DNA of 64,000 bases from Spirirestis rafaelensis WJT71-NPBG6 (GCA_019359015.1 JAHHID010000010.1:61314-125313), one strand, 5' to 3'. Shown: positions 1 to 9,149, counted from the first letter of the stretch. Numbers and translations: made by a program. Notes: generated by a model from the letters alone, not told the origin.

Positions 1-2
1 CT

Positions 3-80
3 GAGGCGCTGCTAGACTTTTCTACTGAGGAAGATTTATTGAGTTGGTTACAACAAATTTCTGATGGTACGCACTCCTAA
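3..80 (+). CDS. C-terminal end of a truncated-by-window protein, possibly DUF4351/Rpn-type
   Basis: An open frame runs in from the window edge and ends at TAA 78-80, giving 25 residues that begin EALLDFSTEEDLLSWL. The pattern 'EALLDF-acidic-DL-xWL' resembles the end of the DUF4351 domain found at the C-terminus of many cyanobacterial Rpn/PD-(D/E)XK transposase-like proteins. The fragment is short and the family call rests on memory of that pattern. Confidence 0.4.
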   Translation, partial: EALLDFSTEEDLLSWLQQISDGTHS

Positions 81-244
81 TAAAAGATGTTGCGGAAACT
101 GTACAACGATCGCATTACATAGTAATCTTGTACTATTGTTCATCTGGTTTACATGCTCGTTTGCGATCGCTTGATTATGCACAGGCGATCGCTTTCATTC
201 AATAGGGAATTGGGAAAAAATTCACGCATTCAAAATTACCAATT
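81..244. other. Short intergenic region, no gene seen
   Basis: Gap between two converging genes. It contains two HIP1 octamers (GCGATCGC) but no convincing open frame, hairpin terminator or RNA gene. Confidence 0.6.
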
Positions 245-1000
245 TTAAACGGCGTTGAGACGACTGAGGAAGGTACGCAGGCGATCGCTTTGAGGATGTG
301 AGATCACCTGATAAGCTGGTCCTTGTTCTGCGACAATACCTTGATCCATAAATATTACCCGATGCGCTGCTTCCCGCGCAAACTGCATTTCATGGGTGAC
401 AACTACCATTGTCATTCCTTCGCCTGCTAGTTGCTGCATGACTTGCAGAACTTCGCCGACAAGTTCTGGATCTAAAGCGCTGGTGGGTTCATCAAATAAG
501 ATAATTTGCGGATTCATGCACAAACTACGAGCGATCGCTACTCGTTGTTTTTGTCCACCCGAAAGTTGTTCAGGATATGCAGACGCTTTGTCAAAAAGTC
601 CAACTTTTTCTAGATACAACCCTGCTAGTTGAGCGCTTTCTTTCGGCGTTTTCCCTAATACTTTACGCGGAGCAAGTGTCAGATTTTCTAGCACTGAAAG
701 ATGGGGAAACAAATTGAATTGCTGGAAAACCATGCCTACCTGCGTCCGCAGTTGTCGCAGTTGTCGATTACTGAAATTTCGATTGTGTAGGTCAATACCA
801 TTAACTGTCAGATGCCCTGCATTAATCGTTTCTAAACGATTAAAACAGCGTAGGAGAGTACTTTTACCACAACCAGAGGAGCCGATAATTGCCACAACTT
901 CGCCTCGGTTGATTTCACCGCTGATTCCTTTGAGAACTTTGAGGGAACCAAAGTTTTTCTCGATGTTGTCAAAAGTGATGGCGGGGATGGAATTATTCAT
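245..1000 (-). CDS. glnQ: Polar amino-acid ABC transporter ATP-binding protein (GlnQ type)
   Basis: Cytoplasmic ATPase that powers uptake of a polar amino acid, probably glutamine or glutamate-like. The protein of about 250 residues has Walker [10 protein letters not shown] (near residue 40), the Q-loop [11 protein letters not shown], the signature [15 protein letters not shown], Walker [13 protein letters not shown] and a switch His (VVVTHEM). All ATPase motifs are intact and the length is normal. I prefer ATG at 1000 over the in-frame TTG at 1012, although the purine run AAGGGA is very close to that ATG. The divergent neighbour encodes the matching receptor/permease, so the two are likely one transporter expressed from the shared gap. 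Confidence 0.9.
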   Translation of the reverse strand: MNNSIPAITFDNIEKNFGSLKVLKGISGEINRGEVVAIIGSSGCGKSTLLRCFNRLETINAGHLTVNGIDLHNRNFSNRQLRQLRTQVGMVFQQFNLFPHLSVLENLTLAPRKVLGKTPKESAQLAGLYLEKVGLFDKASAYPEQLSGGQKQRVAIARSLCMNPQIILFDEPTSALDPELVGEVLQVMQQLAGEGMTMVVVTHEMQFAREAAHRVIFMDQGIVAEQGPAYQVISHPQSDRLRTFLSRLNAV

Positions 1001-1110
1001 TTCCCTTGTCAACTACACTACAAGTAATCTGGTTTTAGTTTAGATGATTGTTGATAAAAGTTGATTTTATTTAACGAACTGCGTTCGGGAAGCGGGTTCT
1101 CTTAGAGTAG

Positions 1111-1141
1111 GGCACGTTCGCGCAGCGTCTCCAAAGGAGAA
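1111..1141. repeat. Short dispersed cyanobacterial repeat
   Basis: The motif GTTCGCGCAGCGTCTCC followed by AAAGGAGA is a piece of a repeat I recognise as common in filamentous cyanobacterial genomes. TCTCC-AAA-GGAGA forms a small inverted repeat. It sits just upstream of the receptor/permease gene, so its GGAG may lie in the 5' leader of that mRNA. Confidence 0.45.
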
Positions 1142-1149
1142 GAAAGGAA

Positions 1150-2688
1150 ATGAACAGAGTTAGAGTTTGTTTGAGGGTTGTTGATTGGCTGCGGTTGAGT
1201 TTGGTTGTAAGTTTGAGTTGTCTGCTGTTGGTGCTTGGTGGTTGTAGTTTCAATTCTAATGTGACTAATGAAGGCAAGACTTTGCGGGTAGCGAATGAAC
1301 CTGCTTTTCCACCTTTTGAGTTTAAGGGGGAGGGTGGTAAGTCGCAAGGTTTTTCAATTGATTTAATGAATGCGATCGCACAGGTAGCTAACTTTAAAAT
1401 TCAGTGGCAAAGTATACCTTTTGATGGCATTATCCCGGCATTGCAAGCACAAACTGTAGATGCGGCGATTAGTTCTTTCACTATTACGGAGGAACGAGCG
1501 AAGACTGTTTCTTTTTCGCGTCCTTATTTTAAGGCGGGGTTAGCGATCGCCATCCGCGATAATAACAAAGATATTACTACTTTTGATGATCTAAAAAATA
1601 AAAAAATTGCTGTACAAATTGGCACAACTGGTGCAACAACAGCTAGGGAAATTTCCGGAGCACAAATTCGCAGTTTGGATTCAGCACCTTTAGTTTTCCA
1701 AGAATTAGCTAACGGTAATGTCGATGCAGTAATTCATGATGCGCCTGTTATTTTATACGCGATTAATACGGCGAATCTTAAGAGAATTAAACTAATCAAT
1801 CAACTGCTGACAGAAGAATATTACGGCATTCCCACACCGAAAAACTCGCCAAATCTAAAACTAATAAACGATGGTTTAGATAGGGTGCTGCAAAATGGAA
1901 CTTATTCCCAAATATACCAAAAATGGTTTAAAGTACAACCGCCAGCATTACCGTTGAAATTACCATTTCAAAATGAGACAACCGCTAGCGGATCGGGAAT
2001 ATCTGCCTCATTTGGCGTAATTTTGCAGTATTTTCCCATTCTATTACAGGGAGCGTTGGTAACGCTGCAATTGACAGTATTTTCTCTAGTGCTGGGTTTA
2101 ATTGGCGGTTCATTAATTGGAATTATCCGCCTTTCTCATATTACGCCAGTGCGTTGGCTGGCGAGGGCGTATATAGATTTTTTCCGGGGAACGCCTTTGC
2201 TAGTGCAGATTTTTATGATTTACTTTGGATTACCTGCCATCGCTCAAGAACTTGGTTTCCCTCTCAACTTCAATCGTCTAGCAGCAGCGGTAATGGCATT
2301 AAGTTTGAATTGCGCTGCTTACATTGCGGAAATCGTCCGTGCTGGTATCCAATCGATAGAAACTGGGCAATCAGAAGCCGCACAATCACTAGGTTTGAGT
2401 TCAACAGAAACAATACGCTATGTGATTTTTCCCCAAGCTTTGCGACGAATGTTACCACCTTTGGGTAATGAATTTATTAGTTTGCTCAAAGATACTAGCT
2501 TAGTCGCTGTTATCGGCTTTGAAGAATTGTTCCGCCAAGGGCAATTGATTGTAGCAGAAAACTATCGCGCCTTTGAAATTTATGCATCTGTGGCGATAGT
2601 TTACTTATGCTTGACACTGCTTTCTTCACAAGTGTTTAGTAAGTTGGAAACGTGGATGAATCCGGTTAAGCGATCGCCTAAATCTTAA
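1150..2688 (+). CDS. Amino-acid ABC transporter, substrate-binding/permease fusion
   Basis: A 512-residue fusion of a periplasmic amino-acid receptor and an inner-membrane permease. It begins with a lipoprotein-like signal (hydrophobic stretch around residues 16-30 ending LVLGGC). An SBP_bac_3 receptor domain follows at about 40-270 (FPPFEFKGEGGKSQGFSIDL). The permease is at about 290-505, with several membrane helices and the EAA loop motif EAAQSLGLSSTETIRYVIFPQALRR. Receptor-permease fusions of this type are known in bacteria. The start is ATG 1150, preceded by GAAAGGA. It pairs with the divergent GlnQ-type ATPase next door. The exact substrate cannot be read from sequence. Confidence 0.92.
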   Translation: MNRVRVCLRVVDWLRLSLVVSLSCLLLVLGGCSFNSNVTNEGKTLRVANEPAFPPFEFKGEGGKSQGFSIDLMNAIAQVANFKIQWQSIPFDGIIPALQAQTVDAAISSFTITEERAKTVSFSRPYFKAGLAIAIRDNNKDITTFDDLKNKKIAVQIGTTGATTAREISGAQIRSLDSAPLVFQELANGNVDAVIHDAPVILYAINTANLKRIKLINQLLTEEYYGIPTPKNSPNLKLINDGLDRVLQNGTYSQIYQKWFKVQPPALPLKLPFQNETTASGSGISASFGVILQYFPILLQGALVTLQLTVFSLVLGLIGGSLIGIIRLSHITPVRWLARAYIDFFRGTPLLVQIFMIYFGLPAIAQELGFPLNFNRLAAAVMALSLNCAAYIAEIVRAGIQSIETGQSEAAQSLGLSSTETIRYVIFPQALRRMLPPLGNEFISLLKDTSLVAVIGFEELFRQGQLIVAENYRAFEIYASVAIVYLCLTLLSSQVFSKLETWMNPVKRSPKS

Positions 2689-2722
2689 AATTATTGCTAG
2701 TGAGGGCTTCAGCCCTCAAAGA

Positions 2723-3286
2723 TTATTTATACAAACTGCGATATTCCCACGGATTGATAAACTTAGCATCACTCCAAACGCCACGCTTTTGTTGCTTTGC
2801 CTCAGCTTCAGCTTGTTCAACTAAGTCTCTACTGGGACACTTATTTAAGTAAGGACGATACGCTTTTGCTAAACCTTCACGGAGCAATACTTCTTGAACT
2901 AATGTGCCATTTTTTAAGCGGATTTCGGCTACTTTGCGCCCATAGCGATCGTTATCAGTAATATTCAAAGTGACGCGATCGCTACTTTGTTGCACTAGTT
3001 CCTGCACTCTTTCTTGCGCTTTCGCACCCCAACTAAATTGATTGCGATCGCTTGCACGTTTACTTTCTCTTTCTTTTTTGGAATGCGGTACTTCTGGCGC
3101 ATCCATACAAGCAAAGCGCACGGTAATATTGTTACCTTTAGCATCTTTCACTGTTAAAGTATCGCCATCACTGATTCTTTCTACTACATCTCCGGAAGGG
3201 GGGAAGATACGGTCACATCCCATCAAAGATAAAATCAGGATACCGGCACAAAACCAAGTTAGCGATCGCTTAATTAATTTGTTCAT
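2723..3286 (-). CDS. Thermonuclease (SNase-like) lipoprotein
   Basis: A 187-residue staphylococcal-nuclease-fold protein, predicted to hydrolyse DNA/RNA phosphodiester bonds at the cell surface or in the periplasm. The N-terminus is a lipoprotein signal with lipobox LSLMGC. The SNase domain follows: DGDTLTV and VRFACMDAPEVP supply the metal-binding Asp and first Arg region. NDRYGRKVAEI, EGLAKAYRPY and the tail QKRGVWS are characteristic of the family. Catalytic positions look intact. Start is ATG 3286. The nearby sequence TGAGGGCTTCAGCCCTCA just past the stop is a small hairpin that could end transcripts, but it has no clear T-run. Confidence 0.9.
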   Translation of the reverse strand: MNKLIKRSLTWFCAGILILSLMGCDRIFPPSGDVVERISDGDTLTVKDAKGNNITVRFACMDAPEVPHSKKERESKRASDRNQFSWGAKAQERVQELVQQSSDRVTLNITDNDRYGRKVAEIRLKNGTLVQEVLLREGLAKAYRPYLNKCPSRDLVEQAEAEAKQQKRGVWSDAKFINPWEYRSLYK

Positions 3287-3474
3287 TTAAACTACCAAAA
3301 TCTTCCTTTGGGATGATACTACTAAAATTAAAATTTACTACTTTAACTTTTTTATTATGGTAGAGAATCCATAAATTGGCGCGTCACGATTTTATAACAA
3401 AGTAAAGTTATCATTCAAATTATCTTTGATTAGTATAGGTAATGTAGACGACGCAAAATCAGCGGGAATCTTTG

Positions 3475-4221
3475 ATGAACTTATTTACGCACTTCATGCA
3501 TTTGCTGGGTTCTGGTGCTGCGGCTTATTACTCTGCAAGTCAGATGCGCGATCGCAAAACGCGCCCCAATGTGCTAGCGGGATTCCAGCTGGCTGAATCT
3601 GGTTCAGTACCTTTTCTCGAAGCCCTTAGCCAACGCGCGGCAAAAGAAGGCGATACATGGCTGGCGGAAAAACTTGCAAAACACGCATCAGATGAAAATA
3701 GGCACGGTCAAATTTTTGCCCATGCCTTAAAACAGCTTAATAAAGAAGTGATTGATTTTAAGAGTTTGCCCAAGAAAACAGACGAAAAGAAATCACAACA
3801 GAATCGCAGTCCCTTTTTTGCCGCTTATTTTGAAGGTTATTCTCAAGAACAGCTAAAACCGGACACCATTGACTGGAATGTGTTTATGGCTAGTACCTAC
3901 ATTCTAGAATTGGATGCCGGCAAAGACTTTCGGCGGATGGCGAACGTTTTACCTGATGATAACCCAAGCGATCGCAACCTCAAATTAGGAATGTTAAGCA
4001 TTGTCACAGACGAAACCGGTCATGCTGCTTATCTTTACGAGGCAATGATGCGGCGGATGCCTGCTTTAGAAGTGGAGAAACTCACTACAGAGTGGCGCAC
4101 CCGCAAAGTGAACGCCTTATTAGCAATGCTTGGCGGTATCCTCCAGCGCAAAGGCGATACCCCTTCCATAGTCCAAGATGCTGCACCAGCAGAAAACGAG
4201 CCTGAATTAATTGTTGTCTAA
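3475..4221 (+). CDS. Ferritin-like (di-iron) domain protein
   Basis: A soluble helical protein of 248 residues. Two ferritin-like metal motifs are visible: a Glu in LAESGSVPFLEAL followed by SDENRHGQIF, and a Glu in YILELDAGKDF followed by TDETGHAAYLYE. This is the E...ExxH / E...ExxH pattern of di-iron carboxylate proteins, as in rubrerythrin-like and MiaE-like proteins. The substrate is unknown. ATG 3475 follows directly after an in-frame TTG and has AGCGGGAA upstream. The C-terminal 25 residues are acidic and look disordered. It is monocistronic, with a dispersed inverted repeat downstream. Confidence 0.75.
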   Translation: MNLFTHFMHLLGSGAAAYYSASQMRDRKTRPNVLAGFQLAESGSVPFLEALSQRAAKEGDTWLAEKLAKHASDENRHGQIFAHALKQLNKEVIDFKSLPKKTDEKKSQQNRSPFFAAYFEGYSQEQLKPDTIDWNVFMASTYILELDAGKDFRRMANVLPDDNPSDRNLKLGMLSIVTDETGHAAYLYEAMMRRMPALEVEKLTTEWRTRKVNALLAMLGGILQRKGDTPSIVQDAAPAENEPELIVV

Positions 4222-4249
4222 CACTTAAGCTAATAGGTAAAAATTAAGT

Positions 4250-4376
4250 CCTGGCGACTAGAAATCGCGGCTAAACTAACCAAGTCCGCAGAACATCGCG
4301 CACTTAACAAAATCAAGGGTTCTTTAACCCTTGTCATGCGGGTGTTGTATGTGTAGCCGCGATTTTAATCGCCAGG
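4250..4376. repeat. 127-bp dispersed inverted-repeat element (MITE-like)
   Basis: The ends are near-perfect inverted repeats of about 24 bp. The left arm begins CCTGGCGACTAG and the right arm ends AATCGCCAGG, with the shared inner part ATCGCGGCTA. A second hairpin, CAAGGGTT-cttt-AACCCTTG, lies inside. There is no open frame. The architecture fits a folded RNA or a non-autonomous mobile repeat; it lies between a gene end and an oppositely oriented small gene. Confidence 0.7.
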
Positions 4377-4407
4377 TGCATTCCGGTTACTTTTACGTTT
4401 CCTGCTT

Positions 4408-4545
4408 TTAAGCGTTGGCAAACATCCCCAACATCGATAACAATACAACTAATCCACACACCCAAAGTAGCAATGACCCCCAACTGACAGAATCTTGTTG
4501 TACTCTCTGCCACAAATTGGTAACTAAGTTATTACGAACAGCCAT
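4408..4545 (-). CDS. 45-residue single-pass membrane protein
   Basis: A small open frame with ATG 4545 and TAA 4408-4410. The product begins MAVRNNLVTNLWQRVQQDS and continues with one hydrophobic helix of about 22 residues (WGSLLLWVCGLVVLLSMLGMF), ending NA. A strong ribosome-binding site, AGAGGGG, lies 7-8 bases upstream of the ATG, which is the main reason to believe it. The amphipathic N-terminus plus one helix is typical of small thylakoid or cytoplasmic-membrane subunits, but I do not recognise the family and assign no function. Confidence 0.65.
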   Translation of the reverse strand: MAVRNNLVTNLWQRVQQDSVSWGSLLLWVCGLVVLLSMLGMFANA

Positions 4546-4912
4546 TTTATCCCCTCTAATTTTTGCTAAACCTGTACTAAAGTCAAGTTAACTTCATCCT
4601 TGAAAGTAATAAGCTCAAAAGTGCTTACTTCCAAAGACTAATTAACAGCGATTTAAATACATGGAAAAATACAGCAGGGGCTAACGCGTTGCCTTGCCAA
4701 AACAAAAATTTACAAAAAGAAAATTTTTCTTTTTAACCTAATTTTTATCTTCTCATAATTGAGCGTTTAAACTAGGAAAATTTAATAAACTTGAAAACAT
4801 TCTTAACGCACGCTTGATAACTCTTTAGTAGTCTACCCTACGAGAAAGCTCGGCTAACAGCGCTCTTTGCGCCGACTACATTGAGCAGTGCATCACTGAG
4901 CAATCACAACCA
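4546..4912. other. Divergent intergenic region, no gene seen
   Basis: About 370 bases between the small membrane-protein gene (leftward) and the thioesterase gene (rightward). AT-rich in the middle. It should hold both promoters, but I could not single out convincing -35/-10 pairs or operators. Confidence 0.5.
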
Positions 4913-5317
4913 ATGGAAAAATTCAAGACTTTATTGCGGGTTCGGCACTACGAAATGGATGCTCTGGGACATGTCAACAACGCCGTTTACCAAAACTACT
5001 TAGAACAGGCAGCCATTGAACACTCAGAACACTTAGGCTTAACTTTAGACGTGTACCGAGAATTGGCAGGCGTATTTGTGATGCGGCGCGTAGAGATCGA
5101 GTATCTGCGCCCAGCAGTCGCAGGGGATACCCTAGAAATCACTACTTGGTTACAGGAAATGCGGGGTAGTCGTGCCATTCGCCGTTACGAAATCCGCAAA
5201 CAAAACCAAGATGAATTATTAGTTACGGCTGAGGCGCTGTGGGTATGGGTGGAAGCTAAAACAATGCGCCCGCGCCCGATTCCTACTGGATTGCTAGTAG
5301 AAAATTACACCGAATAG
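4913..5317 (+). CDS. Hot-dog fold acyl-CoA thioesterase, possible DHNA-CoA hydrolase
   Basis: A 134-residue single hot-dog domain of the 4-hydroxybenzoyl-CoA thioesterase/YbgC family. The catalytic segment is clear: YEMDALGHVNNAVYQNYLEQA, where the Asp before GHVNN is the usual catalytic acid. The tail IPTGLL is also family-like. In cyanobacteria the related Slr0204 protein hydrolyses 1,4-dihydroxy-2-naphthoyl-CoA in phylloquinone synthesis. This gene is a candidate for that job by family resemblance only; general acyl-CoA cleanup is the alternative. Start ATG 4913. Confidence 0.82.
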   Translation: MEKFKTLLRVRHYEMDALGHVNNAVYQNYLEQAAIEHSEHLGLTLDVYRELAGVFVMRRVEIEYLRPAVAGDTLEITTWLQEMRGSRAIRRYEIRKQNQDELLVTAEALWVWVEAKTMRPRPIPTGLLVENYTE

Positions 5318-5340
5318 CTTTATCTGAAAAAAACAAAAGT

Positions 5341-5378
5341 CAGGAGTCAGAATTCAGGAGTCAGAATTCAGGAGTCAG
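5341..5378. repeat. 14-bp tandem repeat, 2.7 copies
   Basis: CAGGAGTCAGAATT is repeated head to tail (5341, 5355, 5369), the last copy partial. It is a short tandem repeat of the kind frequent in cyanobacterial intergenic DNA. It overlaps the 3' end of the RNA methyltransferase gene and supplies its TGA stop (read on the minus strand). Confidence 0.85.
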
Positions 5379-6156
5379 CTTGACTCATTTTCTGCCGTTG
5401 AGCCTCGTACAACATTAAAGCTCCGGCGATCGCCACATTCAAAGACTCCACCCCTGGACTCAGGGGTATTCTGACTTCTAAATCTGCCATTACGGCTAAA
5501 GAAGCCGATAAACCCGCACCTTCATTACCCAATAAAATTAAACTTGGTTTTCGCCAATCTACTTGCCAATAAGTTAAAGTTGCACTTGGCAAAGTTGCCA
5601 CGATCTGCATTCCCGCTTGCTTGGCTTCACTGACTGTATCTTTTAAATCTGTACTCACCGCCATCGGTAAGCGAAACCACTGCCCTGCACTGGCACGCAA
5701 CACTTTGGGGTTATCTAAATCTACACTATCAGCACTCAGCCACAGCCCCGATGCTGATGCCGCAGCAGCAGTGCGAATCATCGTCCCCAAATTGCCCGGA
5801 TCTTGCACAGTTTCTAAAGCTAGCAGCAACCCAGTAAACGGAACTTGCATTGCCGAGCCTCGTTTGGCGGTAGCGATAACACCATCGGGTTGTACTGTCG
5901 TCGCGATCGCTTTCATTACTTCTTCACTGACAATTTCAAAGCGATCGCACCGACTACAAGCTTGCTCCCAAAGTGCAGAATGACTCGCTTGCCATTGTGG
6001 CGTACAACACACCACTTCGAGCGGATAATTCACCGCACAAGCTTCTTCCACGAGATGCGTCCCTTCCAGTAAAAACAACTCCTGCTTGTCACGCTCCTTC
6101 GAGGAGTGCAATTTGCGGATTTGCTTTACTAAGGAATTCTGTAAACTCGTTAACAT
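5368..6156 (-). CDS. TrmH/SpoU-family RNA 2'-O-methyltransferase
   Basis: A 262-residue SPOUT-class enzyme predicted to methylate a ribose in tRNA or rRNA using S-adenosylmethionine. The N-terminal substrate-binding part holds NSLVKQIRKLHSSKERDKQELFL. The three SpoU motifs are present: LETVQDPGNLGTMIRTAAA (motif 1), LILLGNEGAGLS (motif 2) and IPLSPGVESLNVAIAGALMLYE (motif 3). Length is typical for the family. The C-terminal residues and stop are formed by a tandem repeat, so the natural end may have been altered slightly. Start ATG 6156. The target nucleotide is not predictable here. Confidence 0.9.
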   Translation of the reverse strand: MLTSLQNSLVKQIRKLHSSKERDKQELFLLEGTHLVEEACAVNYPLEVVCCTPQWQASHSALWEQACSRCDRFEIVSEEVMKAIATTVQPDGVIATAKRGSAMQVPFTGLLLALETVQDPGNLGTMIRTAAAASASGLWLSADSVDLDNPKVLRASAGQWFRLPMAVSTDLKDTVSEAKQAGMQIVATLPSATLTYWQVDWRKPSLILLGNEGAGLSASLAVMADLEVRIPLSPGVESLNVAIAGALMLYEAQRQKMSQADS

Positions 6157-6243
6157 TAAAATTTATTAGTGATGAGTCAACAGCTACGAGTTAAGAGAGA
6201 AAAAATTTTACTCCTAACTCCTAACTCTAACTTTTAATTCATA

Positions 6244-6325
6244 TGCGGAACCCGGGACTTGAACCCGGAAGCCTTGCGGCACTAGAACCTGAATCTAGCG
6301 CGTCTGCCAATTCCGCCAGTTCCGC
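6244..6325 (-). tRNA. tRNA-Leu(CAG)
   Basis: The minus strand folds into a class II tRNA: acceptor GCGGAAC pairing with GTTCCGC, discriminator A, D-loop GGCGGAATTGGCAGACGC, and anticodon stem CTAGA/TCTAG with loop TTCAGGT, giving anticodon CAG. A long variable arm follows and the T-arm contains GGTTCAAGTCC. No CCA is encoded. It reads CUG leucine codons. Confidence 0.96.
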
Positions 6326-6680
6326 TGGTATTATTTAATCACCGTTTTTTATTATCACTCATTTTCTAGCTTTTGTCAACGCCCTTGCCGTAAAATCAGG
6401 AATTGTCAACCTTGCGCGATGCGTAGGATGCGAGTATCTTTGATATTTCTCCCCCACTCCCCATTCCCGATTACCCACTCCCGCTATACTATGCATTACT
6501 GAGCGCACTTAATTTTACAAATCCCCAAAAGGGTTTCTCCAGATTGCTTTGAGTCGCTTATTCTGATTAAATCAATGCGCTTACCTAGGGCAAAAATGTA
6601 GACAAATCAAATCTTTACTGTAGAATCGAAACCAACTTCAAATCTTAAAAATTACTGAATTTATTTTGGAGGGTAGGCTT
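6326..6680. other. Intergenic region upstream of murA, no gene seen
   Basis: About 350 bases between tRNA-Leu and murA. It likely holds the promoters of both, but no clear motif stands out. The strong ribosome-binding site GGAGGG at 6668-6673 belongs to murA. Confidence 0.5.
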
Positions 6681-8057
6681 ATTAATACGAATACCAGCTT
6701 ACCAGATGCCAAATTACCTGAAGCAGACTCCTCAGTCTTGCAAATATGGGGTGGGCATCGTTTGCGAGGTCATGTAAAAATTAGTGGGGCAAAAAATTCA
6801 GCATTGGTAATCATGGCTGGAGCCTTACTATGTTCGGGAGATTGCCGCATCCGCAACGTTCCATTATTGGCTGACGTTAAGCGGATGGGTCAAGTTTTAT
6901 CGGCTTTGGGTCTTCGTTTAGAGCTACACGACGATATTTTAGATATCAACGCTAGCGAAATTACAACATCCAAAGCTCCTTACGAACTAGTTACCCAACT
7001 GCGGGCGAGTTTTTTTGCCATTGGTCCAATTCTGGCACGATTGGGAGTAGCACAGATGCCATTACCTGGTGGTTGTGCAATTGGGGCAAGACCGGTTGAT
7101 CTGCATGTCCGGGGACTACAAGCGATGGGAGCCGAAGTGCAGATAGAACATGGCATTTGTAATGCTTATGTCCCAGGTAGCAATGGTAGGCTCAAAGGAG
7201 CCAAGATTTACCTCGACAGCCCCAGCGTTGGCGCAACGGAAACGTTGATGATGGCGGCTACCCTTGCAGATGGGGAAACGACCCTGGAAAATGCCGCACG
7301 AGAGCCAGAAGTAGTCGATCTGGCGAATTTCTGTAACGCGATGGGAGCAAAGATTCAAGGTGCCGGCACTAGTACGATTACCGTCGTTGGCGTCCCCAAG
7401 TTGCATTCTGTTGACTACAGCATTATTCCCGATCGCATTGAAACAGGCACATTTTTAGTTGCTGGAGCCATCACGCGATCGGAAATTACCCTCTCGCCAG
7501 TTGTACCAGAGCATTTAATTCCAGTACTTGCTAAACTGCGCGATATTGGTGTGTCCATAATTCAAGAAGCGCCTGATTGCTTACGCGTTTTGCCGGCTCA
7601 AACCCTAAGGGCAACGGATATTGAAACCTTGCCCCATCCTGGCTTTCCCACGGATATGCAAGCACTATTTATGTCTTTGCTAACCGTAGCAGAAGGCGAC
7701 AGCATAATTAACGAATCTGTGTTTGAAAATCGCTTGCGTCACGCTTCCGAGTTGAATCGCTTAGGGGCAGACATTCGCGTTAAAGGTAACGCAGCTTTCG
7801 TTCGGGGAGTACCGATGTTGTCTGGCGCACCTGTATTAGGTACAGACCTGCGGGCATCAGCAGCGTTAGTCTTAGCAGGACTTGCGGCTGAAGGCAAAAC
7901 TACAATTCAGGGATTGCGCCATTTAGATCGCGGTTACGATCGCCTTGATATGAAGTTGCAACAATTGGGAGCAAAAATCCTCCGCGTGAACGAAACACCG
8001 ACGGATGCAGAATTACCCGCAATAGCTAGTAATTCTCAAGCGTCAATTTCAACGTAG
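6681..8057 (+). CDS. murA: UDP-N-acetylglucosamine 1-carboxyvinyltransferase
   Basis: MurA transfers enolpyruvate from PEP to UDP-GlcNAc, the first committed step of peptidoglycan synthesis in the cytoplasm. [10 protein letters not shown] near the N-terminus binds UDP-GlcNAc, and [14 protein letters not shown] holds the catalytic Cys that is also the fosfomycin target. [11 protein letters not shown] and the ending [17 protein letters not shown] are also diagnostic. The start is unusual: there is no ATG. GGAGGG at 6668-6673 sits 7 bases before ATT 6681, which I choose; a TTG at 6666 overlaps the ribosome-binding site and is unlikely. The chosen frame gives 458 residues plus stop, slightly longer than E. 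coli MurA, with a low-complexity tail. Confidence 0.93.
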   Translation: MNTNTSLPDAKLPEADSSVLQIWGGHRLRGHVKISGAKNSALVIMAGALLCSGDCRIRNVPLLADVKRMGQVLSALGLRLELHDDILDINASEITTSKAPYELVTQLRASFFAIGPILARLGVAQMPLPGGCAIGARPVDLHVRGLQAMGAEVQIEHGICNAYVPGSNGRLKGAKIYLDSPSVGATETLMMAATLADGETTLENAAREPEVVDLANFCNAMGAKIQGAGTSTITVVGVPKLHSVDYSIIPDRIETGTFLVAGAITRSEITLSPVVPEHLIPVLAKLRDIGVSIIQEAPDCLRVLPAQTLRATDIETLPHPGFPTDMQALFMSLLTVAEGDSIINESVFENRLRHASELNRLGADIRVKGNAAFVRGVPMLSGAPVLGTDLRASAALVLAGLAAEGKTTIQGLRHLDRGYDRLDMKLQQLGAKILRVNETPTDAELPAIASNSQASIST

Positions 8058-8273
8058 TAGGTAGGGCAAGGTAAAAGTAAAAAGGACTTTAATGAGGGGA
8101 CTCGTGTTAAAGGGTAAAGGGCAAAGGGTAGAAAAGAAAGTTTTTTTATTCCTTTCCCCTTTCCCCCTTCCCCTTTGCCCCTCTTTCTCAGTTGTCGTTA
8201 TACTAACGGTGGGAGGCTGTGTATATCAGCAGCTACATCCCACCATTTATTATTTTCTTTTCTAGCAATTGCT

Positions 8274-9149
8274 ATGTCCTTTTTTAAGACTCAGCTGATT
8301 GGTATCAAAGCAGATTCTTTTCGTCATCCTTTAGACTTGGAAGCAACTCTTGCTCTAAAGCAGATACCAGGATTAGACATGCTCGTGCGGAATTTGCTCG
8401 GACCATTGGCAGAGCAAGTTTTTTATGTAGAAAATATTGCTTCCAGCGTTTTGGTAGGCGAACAACAACTGCCTCATTTACACAAGTTGTTGTTAGAAGC
8501 CTGCAAAATTTTGGATATGGAGCCTCCTCAACTTTATATCCGTCAGCATCCGGCTCCCAACGCTTATACTTTTGCCATGCGGGGGAAGCAGCCTTTTATT
8601 GTCGTACACACTTCCTTGATTGATTTACTCACCCCAGAAGAAATTCAGGCAGTGATTGCCCATGAGTTAGGACATCTCAAGTGCGATCACAGCGTTTACC
8701 TGACTCCGGTAAATTTATTGGTATTAGCAGCCGCAAGTCTACCAAATGTCGGAGCAGTGTTAGCACAAAGCATACAAGCACAACTTTTAGAATGGGTACG
8801 CTGTGCTGAGTTTACATGCGATCGCGCCGCTTTATTAGCCACCCAAGATCCCAAAGTTGTCATGTCAGTCTTGATGAAGCTTGCCGGTGGTTCCCCAACA
8901 TTAGCACCCCAACTCAACCTTGATGCCTTTGTTGCCCAAGCTCGCGCTTACGATGATATTAGCAAGACAGAATTGGGTGAAATGGTCAAAGTAGCTCGCA
9001 CCGCTCAATTGTCGCATCCAGTGCCAGTACTGCGGGCACGAGAAATTGATCGCTGGGCAAGCAGCAAAGAATATCAAAAGTTGTTGCATTCGTCAGAAAA
9101 AGAGTATAATAATGAAGTTGCACCCAAGGGCGGGTGGCGGAATTGGTAG
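8274..9149 (+). CDS. M48-family zinc metalloprotease ending inside a tRNA gene
   Basis: A 291-residue peptidase of the M48 (HtpX/Ste24-like) family. The zinc motif HELGH lies in IQAVIAHELGHLKCDHS, and the third ligand is probably the Glu in WVRCAEFTCDRAALL. LVLAAASLPNVGAVLAQSI is hydrophobic and could associate with the membrane. ATG 8274 is preferred over an upstream in-frame TTG at 8175, because the added 33 residues look non-coding. The stop TAG at 9147-9149 lies in the D-arm of tRNA-Leu(CAA), so the last residues (KGGWRNW) are spelled by tRNA sequence. The target is unknown. Confidence 0.88.
   Translation: MSFFKTQLIGIKADSFRHPLDLEATLALKQIPGLDMLVRNLLGPLAEQVFYVENIASSVLVGEQQLPHLHKLLLEACKILDMEPPQLYIRQHPAPNAYTFAMRGKQPFIVVHTSLIDLLTPEEIQAVIAHELGHLKCDHSVYLTPVNLLVLAAASLPNVGAVLAQSIQAQLLEWVRCAEFTCDRAALLATQDPKVVMSVLMKLAGGSPTLAPQLNLDAFVAQARAYDDISKTELGEMVKVARTAQLSHPVPVLRAREIDRWASSKEYQKLLHSSEKEYNNEVAPKGGWRNW

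Noticed and set aside
8175..8273. N-terminal extension of the M48 protease
   Set aside because: It starts at TTG in a C/T-rich low-complexity tract and reads as non-coding; ATG 8274 gives the usual N-terminus.
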